Assembly (NCBI GenBank): GCA_044348345.1
Contig: JBIKSZ010000039.1
Location: 1-20,657 of the forward strand
Length of the DNA stretch: 20,657 bases
Source: Falsiroseomonas sp044348345
GTDB lineage: Bacteria; Pseudomonadota; Alphaproteobacteria; Acetobacterales; Acetobacteraceae
Reading direction: 5' to 3'
Shown here: positions 14,201 through 20,657 of the stretch, piece by piece
Layout: each line of letters starts with the position of its first letter
How positions within the stretch are numbered: position 1 is the stretch's first letter
Translations under genes and position numbers: made by a program
Notes under the pieces: model-generated
What the model saw: the letters and a program-made list of their open reading frames with translations, nothing else
Told to the model about the DNA's origin: nothing
The model's database searches: none

Positions 14201-16615
14201 GGCCGTCTCGTTTGCATAGACTGGCACGAGGGGGCACGACATCGCGGTGCCCTTGAGCGCATCGGCGAAGGCGATCTTGGCGGGGATCATCGCCGGGCTG
14301 TGGAACGCGCCCTGAACTGCAAGCGCGCGCGCCGCGATCCCGATAGCCTGAGCCCGTTCCTGTAGGGCGGCGATGCCCGCCAAGGGGCCGGCGACCACGA
14401 TCTGGTCCGGCGCATTCCAGTTCGCCACCACGATATCTGGTGTGCTCTCAAGAAGTTTTGCGATGACATCTTGGTGGGCCTGGAGGGCGAGCATCGAGCC
14501 GCCCGCGGCGACGCCTTCCATGGCGGCACCACGCACGCTGGCCAAATGCATCAGGCCAGCGAGATCGATCGCGCCTGCTGCGTGGAGCGCGCTAAGTTCT
14601 CCAAAGCTGTGCCCGGCGACAGCATCGGGCCTCAGGCCGATGGCGCGCACCACCGCGATTGCCGCTGCCGTGGCTGCAGCAATCGCAGGTTGCGCCATGC
14701 CTGTCGCACGCAGTGTGGCGGATTGCCGCGCCTCTTCTTCCGCGTCGAAGGCGTCCGCGGGAAAGACGTGGCGGTGAAGGCCTGCGAGGCCGGGGAAGTC
14801 AGCGACGGCGTCCCAGATATCGCTGGCCTCGGGGAAGGCCATGGCGAGGGCCGCTCCCATGCCTAGTCGCTGGCTGCCCTGCCCAGGCAGCACCAGCGCA
14901 ATGCGGCTCGTGACGATCGGCCCGGTACCAAGCGTCGTGCCCGCTCCCAGGGGTATAAGGCCCTTAGCGGGCGGCGCAGCCGGGCCCTCCAACGTCTGAA
15001 CCGCGTCGTAAAGGGCCCTGCTATCCTCGGCGGCGACCGCGATCCGGAAAGGCGCGCTACGATCGAAATTGGCATGGCTTCGACGTGCTGCTGCGCGGAG
15101 GCCGTGCAACCCCGTCCCTGCCTCCCGCGCGGCTTCACGCAGGGCGGTGGCGAGGGCAGGTTGCGATGCTGCCGAGGCGAGTATCAGTTCGCCTTGCGGA
15201 GACCGAAGCCGAGGGGGCCTGGGCGCCGCACCCTCATAAGCCTCGAGCGTTGCGTGGAAGTTGCTGCCCCCGAAGCCAAAACTGCTTACCGAGGCGCGGC
15301 GCGGATTCTGCCTGCCATGAATCCACGGGCGCGCCTTGGTCGCGAATTCAAACGGGCTGTTACGCAATCCAAGCCGCGGGCTCGGCTTGCTGAGCTTCGC
15401 AGCCGGCGGGAGGACGCGGTGGTGCAATGCCAAGATGGCCTTGGTCAGCGAAGCGGCGCCTGCGGCCGCCTTGGTGTGCCCGATTTGGGCCTTGACGGAA
15501 CCCAGAGCACACCACGGACCTTGCGCCCTCGATGCCGCGCCGAACACGGCTTTCAGCGCCTCTAGCTCGGTCGCATCGCCGGCGAGGGTGCCAGTGCCAT
15601 GGGCCTCAACCATCTCGACTGTGTCCGGGCCGTAGCCGGCCGCTGCATAGGCCCGTTGCAGGGCAAGTACCTGTCCCTCCGCCCGCGGCGCATAGATGCT
15701 CCGCGCCCGGCCATCTGATGCGCTCGCTATGCCACGCAGCACGGCATAGATCCTGTTGCCCTCGCGCTCAGCGTCGTCCAGGCGCTTCAGCGCGAGCATC
15801 CCAACACCCTCTCCCAGCAGCGTGCCGTTAGCCTGCTCGTCAAAGGGCCGGCAGTCGCCGGTTGGTGACATGGCGGGCGTCTTGGAAAAGCACATGAACA
15901 TGAGGATGTCGTTCAATGCGTCCACGCCACCGGTGATGACCAGATCCGAGCGTCGAAGATGCAGTTCGTCGATGGCGGCCTGAACGGCTGCGAGGGAGCT
16001 GGCGCAGGCCGCATCGACGGCATAGTTGCTGCCATGCAGGTCGAAGCGGTTGGCGACGCGCCCGGCGACAACATTCCCCAGCAGTCCGGGGAACGTCGCC
16101 TCGGTCCACTCGGGATAGCTGCGCTCCATGCGCGCGCAAATTTCCTGCACTTGGTCCTCGGCTAATCCCTGTTCGCGGAGTGCCTTGGTCCAAACGGGCC
16201 GTTGCAGGCTCGACGCCATGGTCGCCACCATCTCCGTTGCGGAGGCGACGCCAAGGATAACGCTCGTGCGGCTCCGGTCGATGGCCGGGCCTGGTCCTCG
16301 CGAGACATCCTGCAGCAGTTGTTGCGCCACGATCAGCGCCAGCAACTGTGCCGTGTCCGTAGATGGCAATAGGGTGGGCGGAATGCCGTGCTCGAGCGGA
16401 TCGAAGGGCACGCCCTGCAGGAATCCCCCCCGCCTTGCGTAGGTCTTGTTCCGATTGCCAGGCGCCGGATCGTAGTAATCGTCGATCAGCCAGTGGGTGG
16501 CTGGCACATCCGTGATGCGGTCGATGCCGTGCACGATGTCACGCCAGTACCCCGCCCAGTCGGTTGAACCCGGCAAAAGCGATGCAAGCCCGACGACGGC
16601 GATGGGCTCCATCAT
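11288..16615 (-). CDS. PfaA-like synthase: KS-AT-ACP-ACP-KR
   Basis: A 1775-aa module-like synthase. Ketosynthase about 1-450 with Cys204 (DAACASS), His339 (VEAHGTGT) and His380. Malonyl-type acyltransferase about 555-860 with Ser670 in GHSFG and His772 in GAFHS. Then a Pro-rich linker and a charged helical segment at about 990-1040. ACP1 has Ser1137 and ACP2 has Ser1235, both in LGIDSIKRVEI, the form typical of PUFA-synthase ACPs. Ketoreductase about 1310-1765 with GGARG at 1501-1505, Ser1675, Tyr1688 and Asn1692. It would load malonate, condense and reduce the beta-keto group; dehydration and enoyl reduction lie on the neighbouring proteins. The frame is open to 16825, but the family N-terminus (MEPIAVVGLAS) begins at 16615, where ATGA overlaps the PfaD-like stop. 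A second ATG follows at 16612. Two ACPs is few for marine PfaA proteins, which usually have five or more. No DH follows the KR. Confidence 0.94.
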   Translation of the reverse strand: MMEPIAVVGLASLLPGSTDWAGYWRDIVHGIDRITDVPATHWLIDDYYDPAPGNRNKTYARRGGFLQGVPFDPLEHGIPPTLLPSTDTAQLLALIVAQQLLQDVSRGPGPAIDRSRTSVILGVASATEMVATMASSLQRPVWTKALREQGLAEDQVQEICARMERSYPEWTEATFPGLLGNVVAGRVANRFDLHGSNYAVDAACASSLAAVQAAIDELHLRRSDLVITGGVDALNDILMFMCFSKTPAMSPTGDCRPFDEQANGTLLGEGVGMLALKRLDDAEREGNRIYAVLRGIASASDGRARSIYAPRAEGQVLALQRAYAAAGYGPDTVEMVEAHGTGTLAGDATELEALKAVFGAASRAQGPWCALGSVKAQIGHTKAAAGAASLTKAILALHHRVLPPAAKLSKPSPRLGLRNSPFEFATKARPWIHGRQNPRRASVSSFGFGGSNFHATLEAYEGAAPRPPRLRSPQGELILASAASQPALATALREAAREAGTGLHGLRAAARRSHANFDRSAPFRIAVAAEDSRALYDAVQTLEGPAAPPAKGLIPLGAGTTLGTGPIVTSRIALVLPGQGSQRLGMGAALAMAFPEASDIWDAVADFPGLAGLHRHVFPADAFDAEEEARQSATLRATGMAQPAIAAATAAAIAVVRAIGLRPDAVAGHSFGELSALHAAGAIDLAGLMHLASVRGAAMEGVAAGGSMLALQAHQDVIAKLLESTPDIVVANWNAPDQIVVAGPLAGIAALQERAQAIGIAARALAVQGAFHSPAMIPAKIAFADALKGTAMSCPLVPVYANETAQIFPAEADTIRASLAAQLHQPVRFAEMIERMYADGIRTFVEPGPGGALTALVRRILGEREHLAVSLDAPSSDGLKAFWAALGQLLVAGIELDLSFAWRDAVDPPPPLSGSGATVLVGGANLGKPYPPAGGAAALPPPNLPSAPPQEPTHRKPQVQTMPDVTDPARILPAPAGIAPDTRLPSAPPTLKARCIADVHGIAAIHRQMAEVHIEVQRAMAETHAAYLRVSETALRLAINPQASLAQIETSPGVASVTALPPPPPLPMMAYPPVMALQPAMPLPPIAPSLPAQPQASAAQGPSLAAQVMAIVAEKTGYPVEMLRPEMELEADLGIDSIKRVEILAATEERISGLPRLAPHELGMLSSLQAIIERLGETEAGVTKPAIGGSPGPRVEQGGPSLAAQVMAIVAEKTGYPVEMLRPEMELEADLGIDSIKRVEILAATEERISGLPRLAPHELGMLSSLQAIIERLGGGATPQAVPQPSVPLLGSGPLTRLERSGEVCPLATKRGGTKAGSMTVGIHGGTPEERSCLVQACRGRGVQLAVEGAPAQALLVLSTLQAGPGTAGALRQAMELVSLLQNLAAQPPRRLVALHRLDGQSYLASAMHHAAWCGGIAPLLRTAAAELPGLSATAIDIGDAPLARVVEQVLDEALCGDPEPEVALTAAGLRLVSREREAPLAHAAVNGLAMPDRPALLVSGGARGIAAACLIALSKELRPRLALLGRTALPKAPFPHDDVADAGNALRDAILADAAAQGTAISPRDLMGRLSSLRAQREIRDTLRALEDAGAETIYLSLDIRDRDAVDKAATTARQRWGRIDGIIHAAGALADRHIADKTPEQLELVIGTKVTGLENLLSATRDDALRFLICFGSVAGRYGNAGQSDYAYANGVLAAMAQGEARRRGDACLVRNLGWGPWEGGMVDAALRHAFQQRGIEVIGYAEGAAAFLAELQAPPGTGEADVVLMKSVARRA
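12795..13021 (-). repeat. ACP tandem repeat, copy 2 in protein order
   Basis: This 227-bp unit encodes the second ACP. It matches 13089-13315 at 224 of 227 bases, at a period of 294 bp. The three differences (one in the Ser-Gly codons of ISGLPR, two in the Arg-Pro codons of LRPEMEL) are all silent, so the encoded segments are identical. The phosphopantetheine serine codon is at 12911-12913. Confidence 0.95.
13089..13315 (-). repeat. ACP tandem repeat, copy 1 in protein order
   Basis: This 227-bp unit encodes the first ACP (serine codon at 13205-13207). The 67-bp spacer to the other copy (13022-13088) encodes a Gly/Pro-containing linker. The near identity points to a recent duplication or continuing gene conversion. 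Confidence 0.95.
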
Positions 16616-18171
16616 GGCGCCCTGACCGCGAGGCGCCGTGGCCGCGGCATGAAGGCTGCGGGAGGCACCTCGACCCCGAGACTGCGCAGCGTCTGGGCTC
16701 TTGTAATCATGGCCGCTCCTTCCAGGAAATTCAGGGCGATCTGTTCGACCGTGCGTTGTTCGGGATTTTCCAGGAAGGTACCCTTGGACCAGCTGTTGAA
16801 GGCGCCCATGGCCGGGCCACACCAAATCTGGAAGTCGGCCTTACGGTCGGTTCGTCCCTCGAGGGGCCAGCGGCTCGACAGGCCCAGATACCATCGGAAA
16901 GCCAACGCCATGATGAGCTTTGGCTGGCTTGCCGCCACTTCGAGGAGCCCTGGGTCGCGCAGGCTAAAGTAACGCTCCGTCTCGGCCCTGACCTGGGTGA
17001 TCGGCATACGGAAGATATCGCGCTCGATTTCCGCCTTCAGGTCATGGGGCAGCGCGTCGAGGCTCGGGTAGGCGCGATAGGTAGAGTAGAGTTTTGCAGC
17101 GCGCGTGGCGTAGAGCGTACCGCGCCGGACGACCTGAACCTGCACGCCCATCTCGAACATGTCGGCGCAAGGCGCCATGCCGACATCGGTGGCTGCAAGT
17201 GTGTGGAGCATGGCCTTGGCCTCATCGGACAGGCCGCTCTCGACGGCGGACTGGTTGACGCTGCCCGTCACAACATAGGCCGCACCAAGCGTAAACGCCG
17301 CTGCTACCGCCATGGGCGTGCCAAGGCCACCGGCCGCGCCAATTCGCGGTACCGTGGCGTAGGCGTGGCGCGCAGCGATCTGGTCCCGCAACTGTGCCAA
17401 TTCCGGCAGTAGCACGAGGAGCGGCCGGCCATCTGTGTGACCGCCGCTATCTGCCTCTGCGGTGACGTCCTCGGCCAGCGGCAGTTGCGCGGCGAGCGTG
17501 GCTTCCTCCGCCGAAAGGCGATTGCTGGCGACAAGGTCACGCAGCATGGCCTCAGGCGCCGGCGACAGGAAGGCAGCCGCCACTTCAGGGCGTGACACCT
17601 TGGCGAAAAGGCGGTTCGGGCGCGTGATCGTACCGTCGGTATGACGACGCAAACCTGTAGCGGCATATCGAATGACCGCCGGGGTCAGGCGCAGAAACGC
17701 AGAGGCGCAAACAATCCGCACGGAACTGCGGAGCAGTAGGTCGACGAGGGCCTCCTCGAGCGCAGGCGCTTCCGGGGTGTGGATGAGGTTGACGCCCCAT
17801 GGCCGGTTTGCCGTGTCCGGACCCATGCGCAGCGCGTCTATCGCGGCCTCGACTTCGGAGGGGGCGAGGCCAGCAGCCCCGAAAAATCCCAGTGCGCCCA
17901 TTCGCGCCGCGGCGGCGACGACGGCGATCGACGAGATGCCACGCGCCATCTCGCCCACGACATAGCCAAAGCGCAGGCCATGCCGGGCGGTAAAGCCCCT
18001 GTCTCCGAGCCACTCGGGAAAGAGGGGGGGCAAGTGTCCGATCAGCGTAGTCGCCTGGTTCCCGGCCAGAGGTTCCCGCAGCGCGACCCTCTGGCCGTGC
18101 TGAAGCTGATGGATTGTCAGGGCCGTGCGTACATCCTTTAGTGCGCTGATGAGCGTGGGCTCGTCGATCAT
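16612..18171 (-). CDS. PfaD-like FMN-dependent enoyl reductase
   Basis: A 519-aa protein of the PfaD family, the stand-alone trans-acting enoyl reductase of PUFA and related synthases. It is a TIM-barrel flavoprotein related to nitronate monooxygenase. Seen: the family N-terminus with ALREPLAGNQ, GYVVGEMARGISS, the flavin-site segment ADSGGHTDGRP (His245) and the phosphate-binding RIGAAGGLGTP at about 276-286. TGSVNQSAVESG follows, then the C-terminal FQIWCGPAMGAFNSW block. The length is close to the usual 540 or so. It would reduce enoyl-ACP on the KS-AT-ACP-ACP-KR partner at selected cycles, which decides where double bonds remain. It is the first gene of the leftward operon, starting at ATG 18171 without a clear Shine-Dalgarno. 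Its TGA overlaps the next ATG. The family call is firm. Confidence 0.94.
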   Translation of the reverse strand: MIDEPTLISALKDVRTALTIHQLQHGQRVALREPLAGNQATTLIGHLPPLFPEWLGDRGFTARHGLRFGYVVGEMARGISSIAVVAAAARMGALGFFGAAGLAPSEVEAAIDALRMGPDTANRPWGVNLIHTPEAPALEEALVDLLLRSSVRIVCASAFLRLTPAVIRYAATGLRRHTDGTITRPNRLFAKVSRPEVAAAFLSPAPEAMLRDLVASNRLSAEEATLAAQLPLAEDVTAEADSGGHTDGRPLLVLLPELAQLRDQIAARHAYATVPRIGAAGGLGTPMAVAAAFTLGAAYVVTGSVNQSAVESGLSDEAKAMLHTLAATDVGMAPCADMFEMGVQVQVVRRGTLYATRAAKLYSTYRAYPSLDALPHDLKAEIERDIFRMPITQVRAETERYFSLRDPGLLEVAASQPKLIMALAFRWYLGLSSRWPLEGRTDRKADFQIWCGPAMGAFNSWSKGTFLENPEQRTVEQIALNFLEGAAMITRAQTLRSLGVEVPPAAFMPRPRRLAVRAP

Positions 18172-18347
18172 GAGGAACGCACGGATTGGCTTGCGATATT
18201 CGCGTTTTGGGGAGGGAAGAGCACCAAATCAAACGTCCATGGACGAATGCAGACGGCCCCAATCAACGGTCGGAACTTACGATATTTTATAATATATTTC
18301 AACAGTAAATTTGATTTGTAAAAAATTTCCTCGGGGCGTCGATAAAA
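18172..18347. promoter_or_regulatory. Divergent promoter region with AT-rich core and dyads
   Basis: This 176-bp gap separates the leftward synthase operon from the rightward membrane-protein gene. Bases about 18270-18330 are strikingly AT-rich in an otherwise GC-rich window. They include a perfect TATAAT at 18288-18293, although no good plus-strand -35 lies at the right distance. On the minus strand a TTGAAA-17 bp-TAAGTT pair is a weak candidate for the operon promoter. A perfect 12-bp palindrome CGTCCATGGACG occupies 18234-18245. CAAATCAAA (18225-18233) is the reverse complement of TTTGATTTG (18310-18318). These are operator-like elements, but assignment to any regulator would be guesswork. 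Confidence 0.5.
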
Positions 18348-19130
18348 ATGCATTTTTTTATCATTCTTGCAATTGTGATATTGATTATTTCGTTTGTTAT
18401 GGATCGATTCGGACCAATAATCCGGCTTGGGATCTGGCTTGTAAGCGCTGTTTTGCTTCTGCCTGTCTGGATAGAGAACGTTCAAATATTCGATATTGGA
18501 TGGGTTTTGTTCGGTAAGACACTCTCGGTCTTGGCCGGTTTGCTCTGGATCGAGTGGAGTGCTTGGCGGCTTGCAAACCAACCCGCACGCCTTGCTGCCG
18601 GACTGAGAGGGTTTCTGATCCTGAATATCGTCGAAGCGGCAGGCTATGACGCGCTGGTTGGAAACTGGATTAATGGATCTGTCGGTTTTGCCCTCGCCGG
18701 GTTGGTCATGCTGCTGCCGCAGGCCTACACCGCTAGCGTCTCGCGTGGAGTGCCAAGCCTGGTCCTGCCGGCTGGATGGCCATTCATCGTGGCCTACACG
18801 TCGTGGAACATCACCTTCGTCGCCGGCGTAGCGCCGCAGGCTTTCGGTGAGCATATCGCGGTGTTGTCGGCCCCATTGCTGGCTTCGTGTTTCATCAGAC
18901 AGGATCGGGGCGGCGCATGGATGCGCTTTCGTGCGGCGACGCTGTGGCTCTACCTCGTGCTCCTGATGACTTTCTATGGTGCATTCCGACACAGCTTTAA
19001 CTCCGCAGGCTTGGTCACCCAGGACCTCTATTTCGCTCTCTGCCTCGCCGCCGTGCTGTCGTGCCTGTGGGCCGCTTTCACCCTGACAAGAAGCCGGTAT
19101 GGCGCTCATCGCTCGGTGCCCGCACGATAG
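18348..19130 (+). CDS. Polytopic membrane protein of unknown family
   Basis: A 260-aa, strongly hydrophobic protein with about eight or nine predicted membrane segments. The first starts immediately (FFIILAIVILIISFVM), others lie near residues 25-45, 50-70, 112-128, 135-158, 163-180, 190-210 and 220-245. A distinctive segment AYTSWNITFVAG lies near 145-157. I do not recognise the family and assign no function. The first 130 bp or so are AT-rich, like the promoter region before them, and GC content then rises to the window norm. The ATG at 18348 is the natural start because the first membrane helix begins two residues later; the ribosome site is weak. It diverges from the synthase operon and shares its promoter region, so co-regulation is possible. 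Its end overlaps the opposing RND gene by 25 bp. Confidence 0.78.
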   Translation: MHFFIILAIVILIISFVMDRFGPIIRLGIWLVSAVLLLPVWIENVQIFDIGWVLFGKTLSVLAGLLWIEWSAWRLANQPARLAAGLRGFLILNIVEAAGYDALVGNWINGSVGFALAGLVMLLPQAYTASVSRGVPSLVLPAGWPFIVAYTSWNITFVAGVAPQAFGEHIAVLSAPLLASCFIRQDRGGAWMRFRAATLWLYLVLLMTFYGAFRHSFNSAGLVTQDLYFALCLAAVLSCLWAAFTLTRSRYGAHRSVPAR

Positions 19131-20657
19131 GACTTGAGACGCCGACCTGCGCGACCAGCAAGCCCGGCGGCATCGTCAACCACCGTATAAGCCGCCGGCA
19201 CCACTATCAGGCTGAGAATGGTCGATGTGATGAGACCGCCGACCAGAACCAGCGCCATCGGAGAGCGGAACTCGGCATCCGCGCCAATGCCGGCGGCGAT
19301 ATGCAGCATGCCCGCAATCATGGCGAGGCTCGTCATGATAATGGGGCGAGCGCGCGTCGCCGCGGCATCAAGCAACGCCGCCTCTCTGGCCATGCCTCGC
19401 CGCTGTGCATCGATCGCATGCTCCACCAGTAGGATCGAGTTCTTGGCGACAATACCCATCAGCATCAGCGTGCCGATGATCGCCGAGAGGCCAAGCGGCT
19501 TCTGGGCCAGAACAAGCGCTATGAGGGCCCCGCCTAGCGAGAGAGGCAGCGCGGTCATGATCGTCAGCGGGAGAGAGAAACTCGAAAACAGCAGGACCAG
19601 CACCAAATAGACGAGACCGATTCCGGTGATGAGCGCAACGGCAAAGCCGGCATTCATTTCCTCGAGCAGTTCGGCGTCATCGGCTGGCCGTTCCGTCACG
19701 CCTTCCGGCAGGTTCCGCATCGCAGCGGTTTCCCGGATCAGCCGCATAGCTTCCCCAAACGGTAGTCCCTGAAGTTCGGTTTCAATGCGCGCGGCACGAA
19801 GACGGTCGAGCCGCTCGATGCGTGCCAGCCCGCTCCCATGTTCGATGTCCGCAACGGCATCGAGCGGCACCGCGCTGCCGTTGTGCGTTTCCACCCGCAG
19901 GCGAGCAAGGTGTCTGAGGTCCGCGCGCGTCTCCTCCGGCAGCATGACACGGATCGCGACCTGACGGTCGGTCAGGTTGAAACGCGCGAGGTTCTGCATG
20001 CTGTCGCCGAGCGTTGCGATGCGGGCCGTCGTTGCGATCGCGACGGGTGAGACACCAAGTTCGGCCGCCTGCGCGAGCAGCGGCTTGATCAGGATTTCCG
20101 GACGTTCGAGACTTGCCCCGGTGCGCGCGCCGCCAAGGCCGGGGATATCGCGCATTTGCCGCTCAAGATCGCGTGCTGCCTGGTTGAGCGCTGAGGGATC
20201 GCGGCTGACCAGCGTGACATTGAGCCGGGCGCCAGGCGCGCCATCGGCGCCTGACTGGACCCGGGCACCGGGTATGGTCTGCAGCACGCTGCGTATGGAG
20301 GCTTCGAATTGTCCCTGGCTCAGCGCTCGCTCACGCCTCGGCACGAGCGGGACGGTCAGGAGTGCAACATTGGTTTCGGCCGTCCGCGTCACGCTGCCGC
20401 TTCCCACGCCGCCCAGGAAACTCGTGGCGCCAACCACGGCAAAGACCGCCTGCACTTCGGGGCGATCAAGCAGCAGTCGCGTGGCTCGCCCAACCGCGGC
20501 TGTGGTCTCCGCCAGCGAGGTCCCGGGGTCCATTTCCAGCAGCATGACAGTCCGGCTCCGGTCGGAGGCCGCCACGAAATCCTGTGGTAGGTAGCGCATC
20601 ACCAGGATCGCCCCCGCAAAGAAGAGCCCCGCCGCAGACAGCGTGACCCAGCGATAT
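19106..20657 (-). CDS. RND efflux permease, C-terminal part (5' end outside window)
   Basis: An inner-membrane proton-driven efflux permease of the AcrB/HAE1-like RND family. Only the C-terminal half is in the window; the frame runs off the right edge, so the true start is not visible. Seen: a hydrophobic helix, then RYLPQDFVAASD opening the second periplasmic porter/docking domain, then the final group of membrane helices. The latter contain the family blocks MGIVAKNSILLVEHA, RPIIMTSLAMIAGML and EFRSPMALVLVGGLITST followed by VVPAAYT. The C-terminus is short (RAGRRLKSYRAGTER). The stop TGA is at 19106-19108, inside the converging membrane-protein gene. Its substrate cannot be inferred. A link with the lipid locus is not shown; it is probably just the neighbouring unit. 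Confidence 0.93.
   Translation of the reverse strand, partial: YRWVTLSAAGLFFAGAILVMRYLPQDFVAASDRSRTVMLLEMDPGTSLAETTAAVGRATRLLLDRPEVQAVFAVVGATSFLGGVGSGSVTRTAETNVALLTVPLVPRRERALSQGQFEASIRSVLQTIPGARVQSGADGAPGARLNVTLVSRDPSALNQAARDLERQMRDIPGLGGARTGASLERPEILIKPLLAQAAELGVSPVAIATTARIATLGDSMQNLARFNLTDRQVAIRVMLPEETRADLRHLARLRVETHNGSAVPLDAVADIEHGSGLARIERLDRLRAARIETELQGLPFGEAMRLIRETAAMRNLPEGVTERPADDAELLEEMNAGFAVALITGIGLVYLVLVLLFSSFSLPLTIMTALPLSLGGALIALVLAQKPLGLSAIIGTLMLMGIVAKNSILLVEHAIDAQRRGMAREAALLDAAATRARPIIMTSLAMIAGMLHIAAGIGADAEFRSPMALVLVGGLITSTILSLIVVPAAYTVVDDAAGLAGRAGRRLKSYRAGTER

Noticed and set aside
16616..16825. A 70-codon N-terminal extension of the KS-AT-ACP-ACP-KR protein
   Set aside because: It lies wholly within the PfaD-like coding region, reads as low-quality sequence, and precedes the exact family N-terminus.
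16564..17412. Plus-strand open frame of 282 codons
   Set aside because: Antisense to the PfaD-like gene, which is recognisable over its full length.
18168..19109. Minus-strand open frame of 313 codons opposite the membrane protein
   Set aside because: Highly polar, low-complexity composition with no recognisable motif. The plus-strand frame over the same bases encodes an obvious multi-helix membrane protein.

Overview
This GC-rich window (the only clearly AT-rich stretch is about 18.27-18.35 kb) is dominated by an iterative lipid-synthase locus of the PUFA synthase / 'secondary lipid' (Pfa-like) family. Codon usage, the Pfa-like genes, the IS5-family element and the RND pump suggest a high-GC Gram-negative bacterium. 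An alphaproteobacterium is my best guess, but this is inference and not well constrained.

Layout, left to right. (1) 1-363: no gene I can support. (2) 364-1215: an IS5-family insertion sequence with 18/19-matching terminal inverted repeats. Its two-phase transposase frame carries an amber codon upstream of the catalytic Glu, so the copy looks dead. (3) 1411-3996, plus strand: a three-gene group of a 4'-phosphopantetheinyl transferase, a GPP34 (GOLPH3-like) protein and an unusual PlsC/AGPAT-type acyltransferase. (4) 3993-18171, minus strand: a three-gene operon transcribed leftwards. It runs PfaD-like enoyl reductase, then KS-AT-ACP-ACP-KR (1775 aa), then KS-CLF-AT-four FabA-type hot-dogs-PKS-type DH (2432 aa). 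The genes are joined by ATGA and GTGA stop/start overlaps. (5) 18172-18347: a divergent regulatory region with an AT-rich core. (6) 18348-19130: a polytopic membrane protein of unknown family. (7) 19106-20657, minus strand: the C-terminal part of an RND efflux permease, cut by the window end.

How the genes fit together. The PPTase would charge the two tandem ACPs. The KS, AT, KR, FabA-like DH, PKS-like DH and PfaD-type ER domains form a complete set for iterative chain elongation with full or partial reduction and cis-double-bond formation. The acyltransferase is the natural candidate for moving the finished acyl chain to a (phospho)lipid. The GPP34 protein is a candidate membrane or lipid-binding accessory. 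No separate PfaB is present; an AT domain sits inside the PfaC-like protein instead. A stand-alone ER, an AT inside the KS-CLF protein and an AGPAT activity also occur in the PUFA synthases described from terrestrial myxobacteria, where, as I recall, the AGPAT is a fused domain.

Most notable points: the two ACPs have identical protein sequence with only synonymous DNA differences; a GPP34 protein is linked to a PUFA-like synthase; the acyltransferase has lost the EGTR motif; the fourth hot-dog has Gln in place of its acidic residue; and the two converging transcription units overlap at their stop codons.
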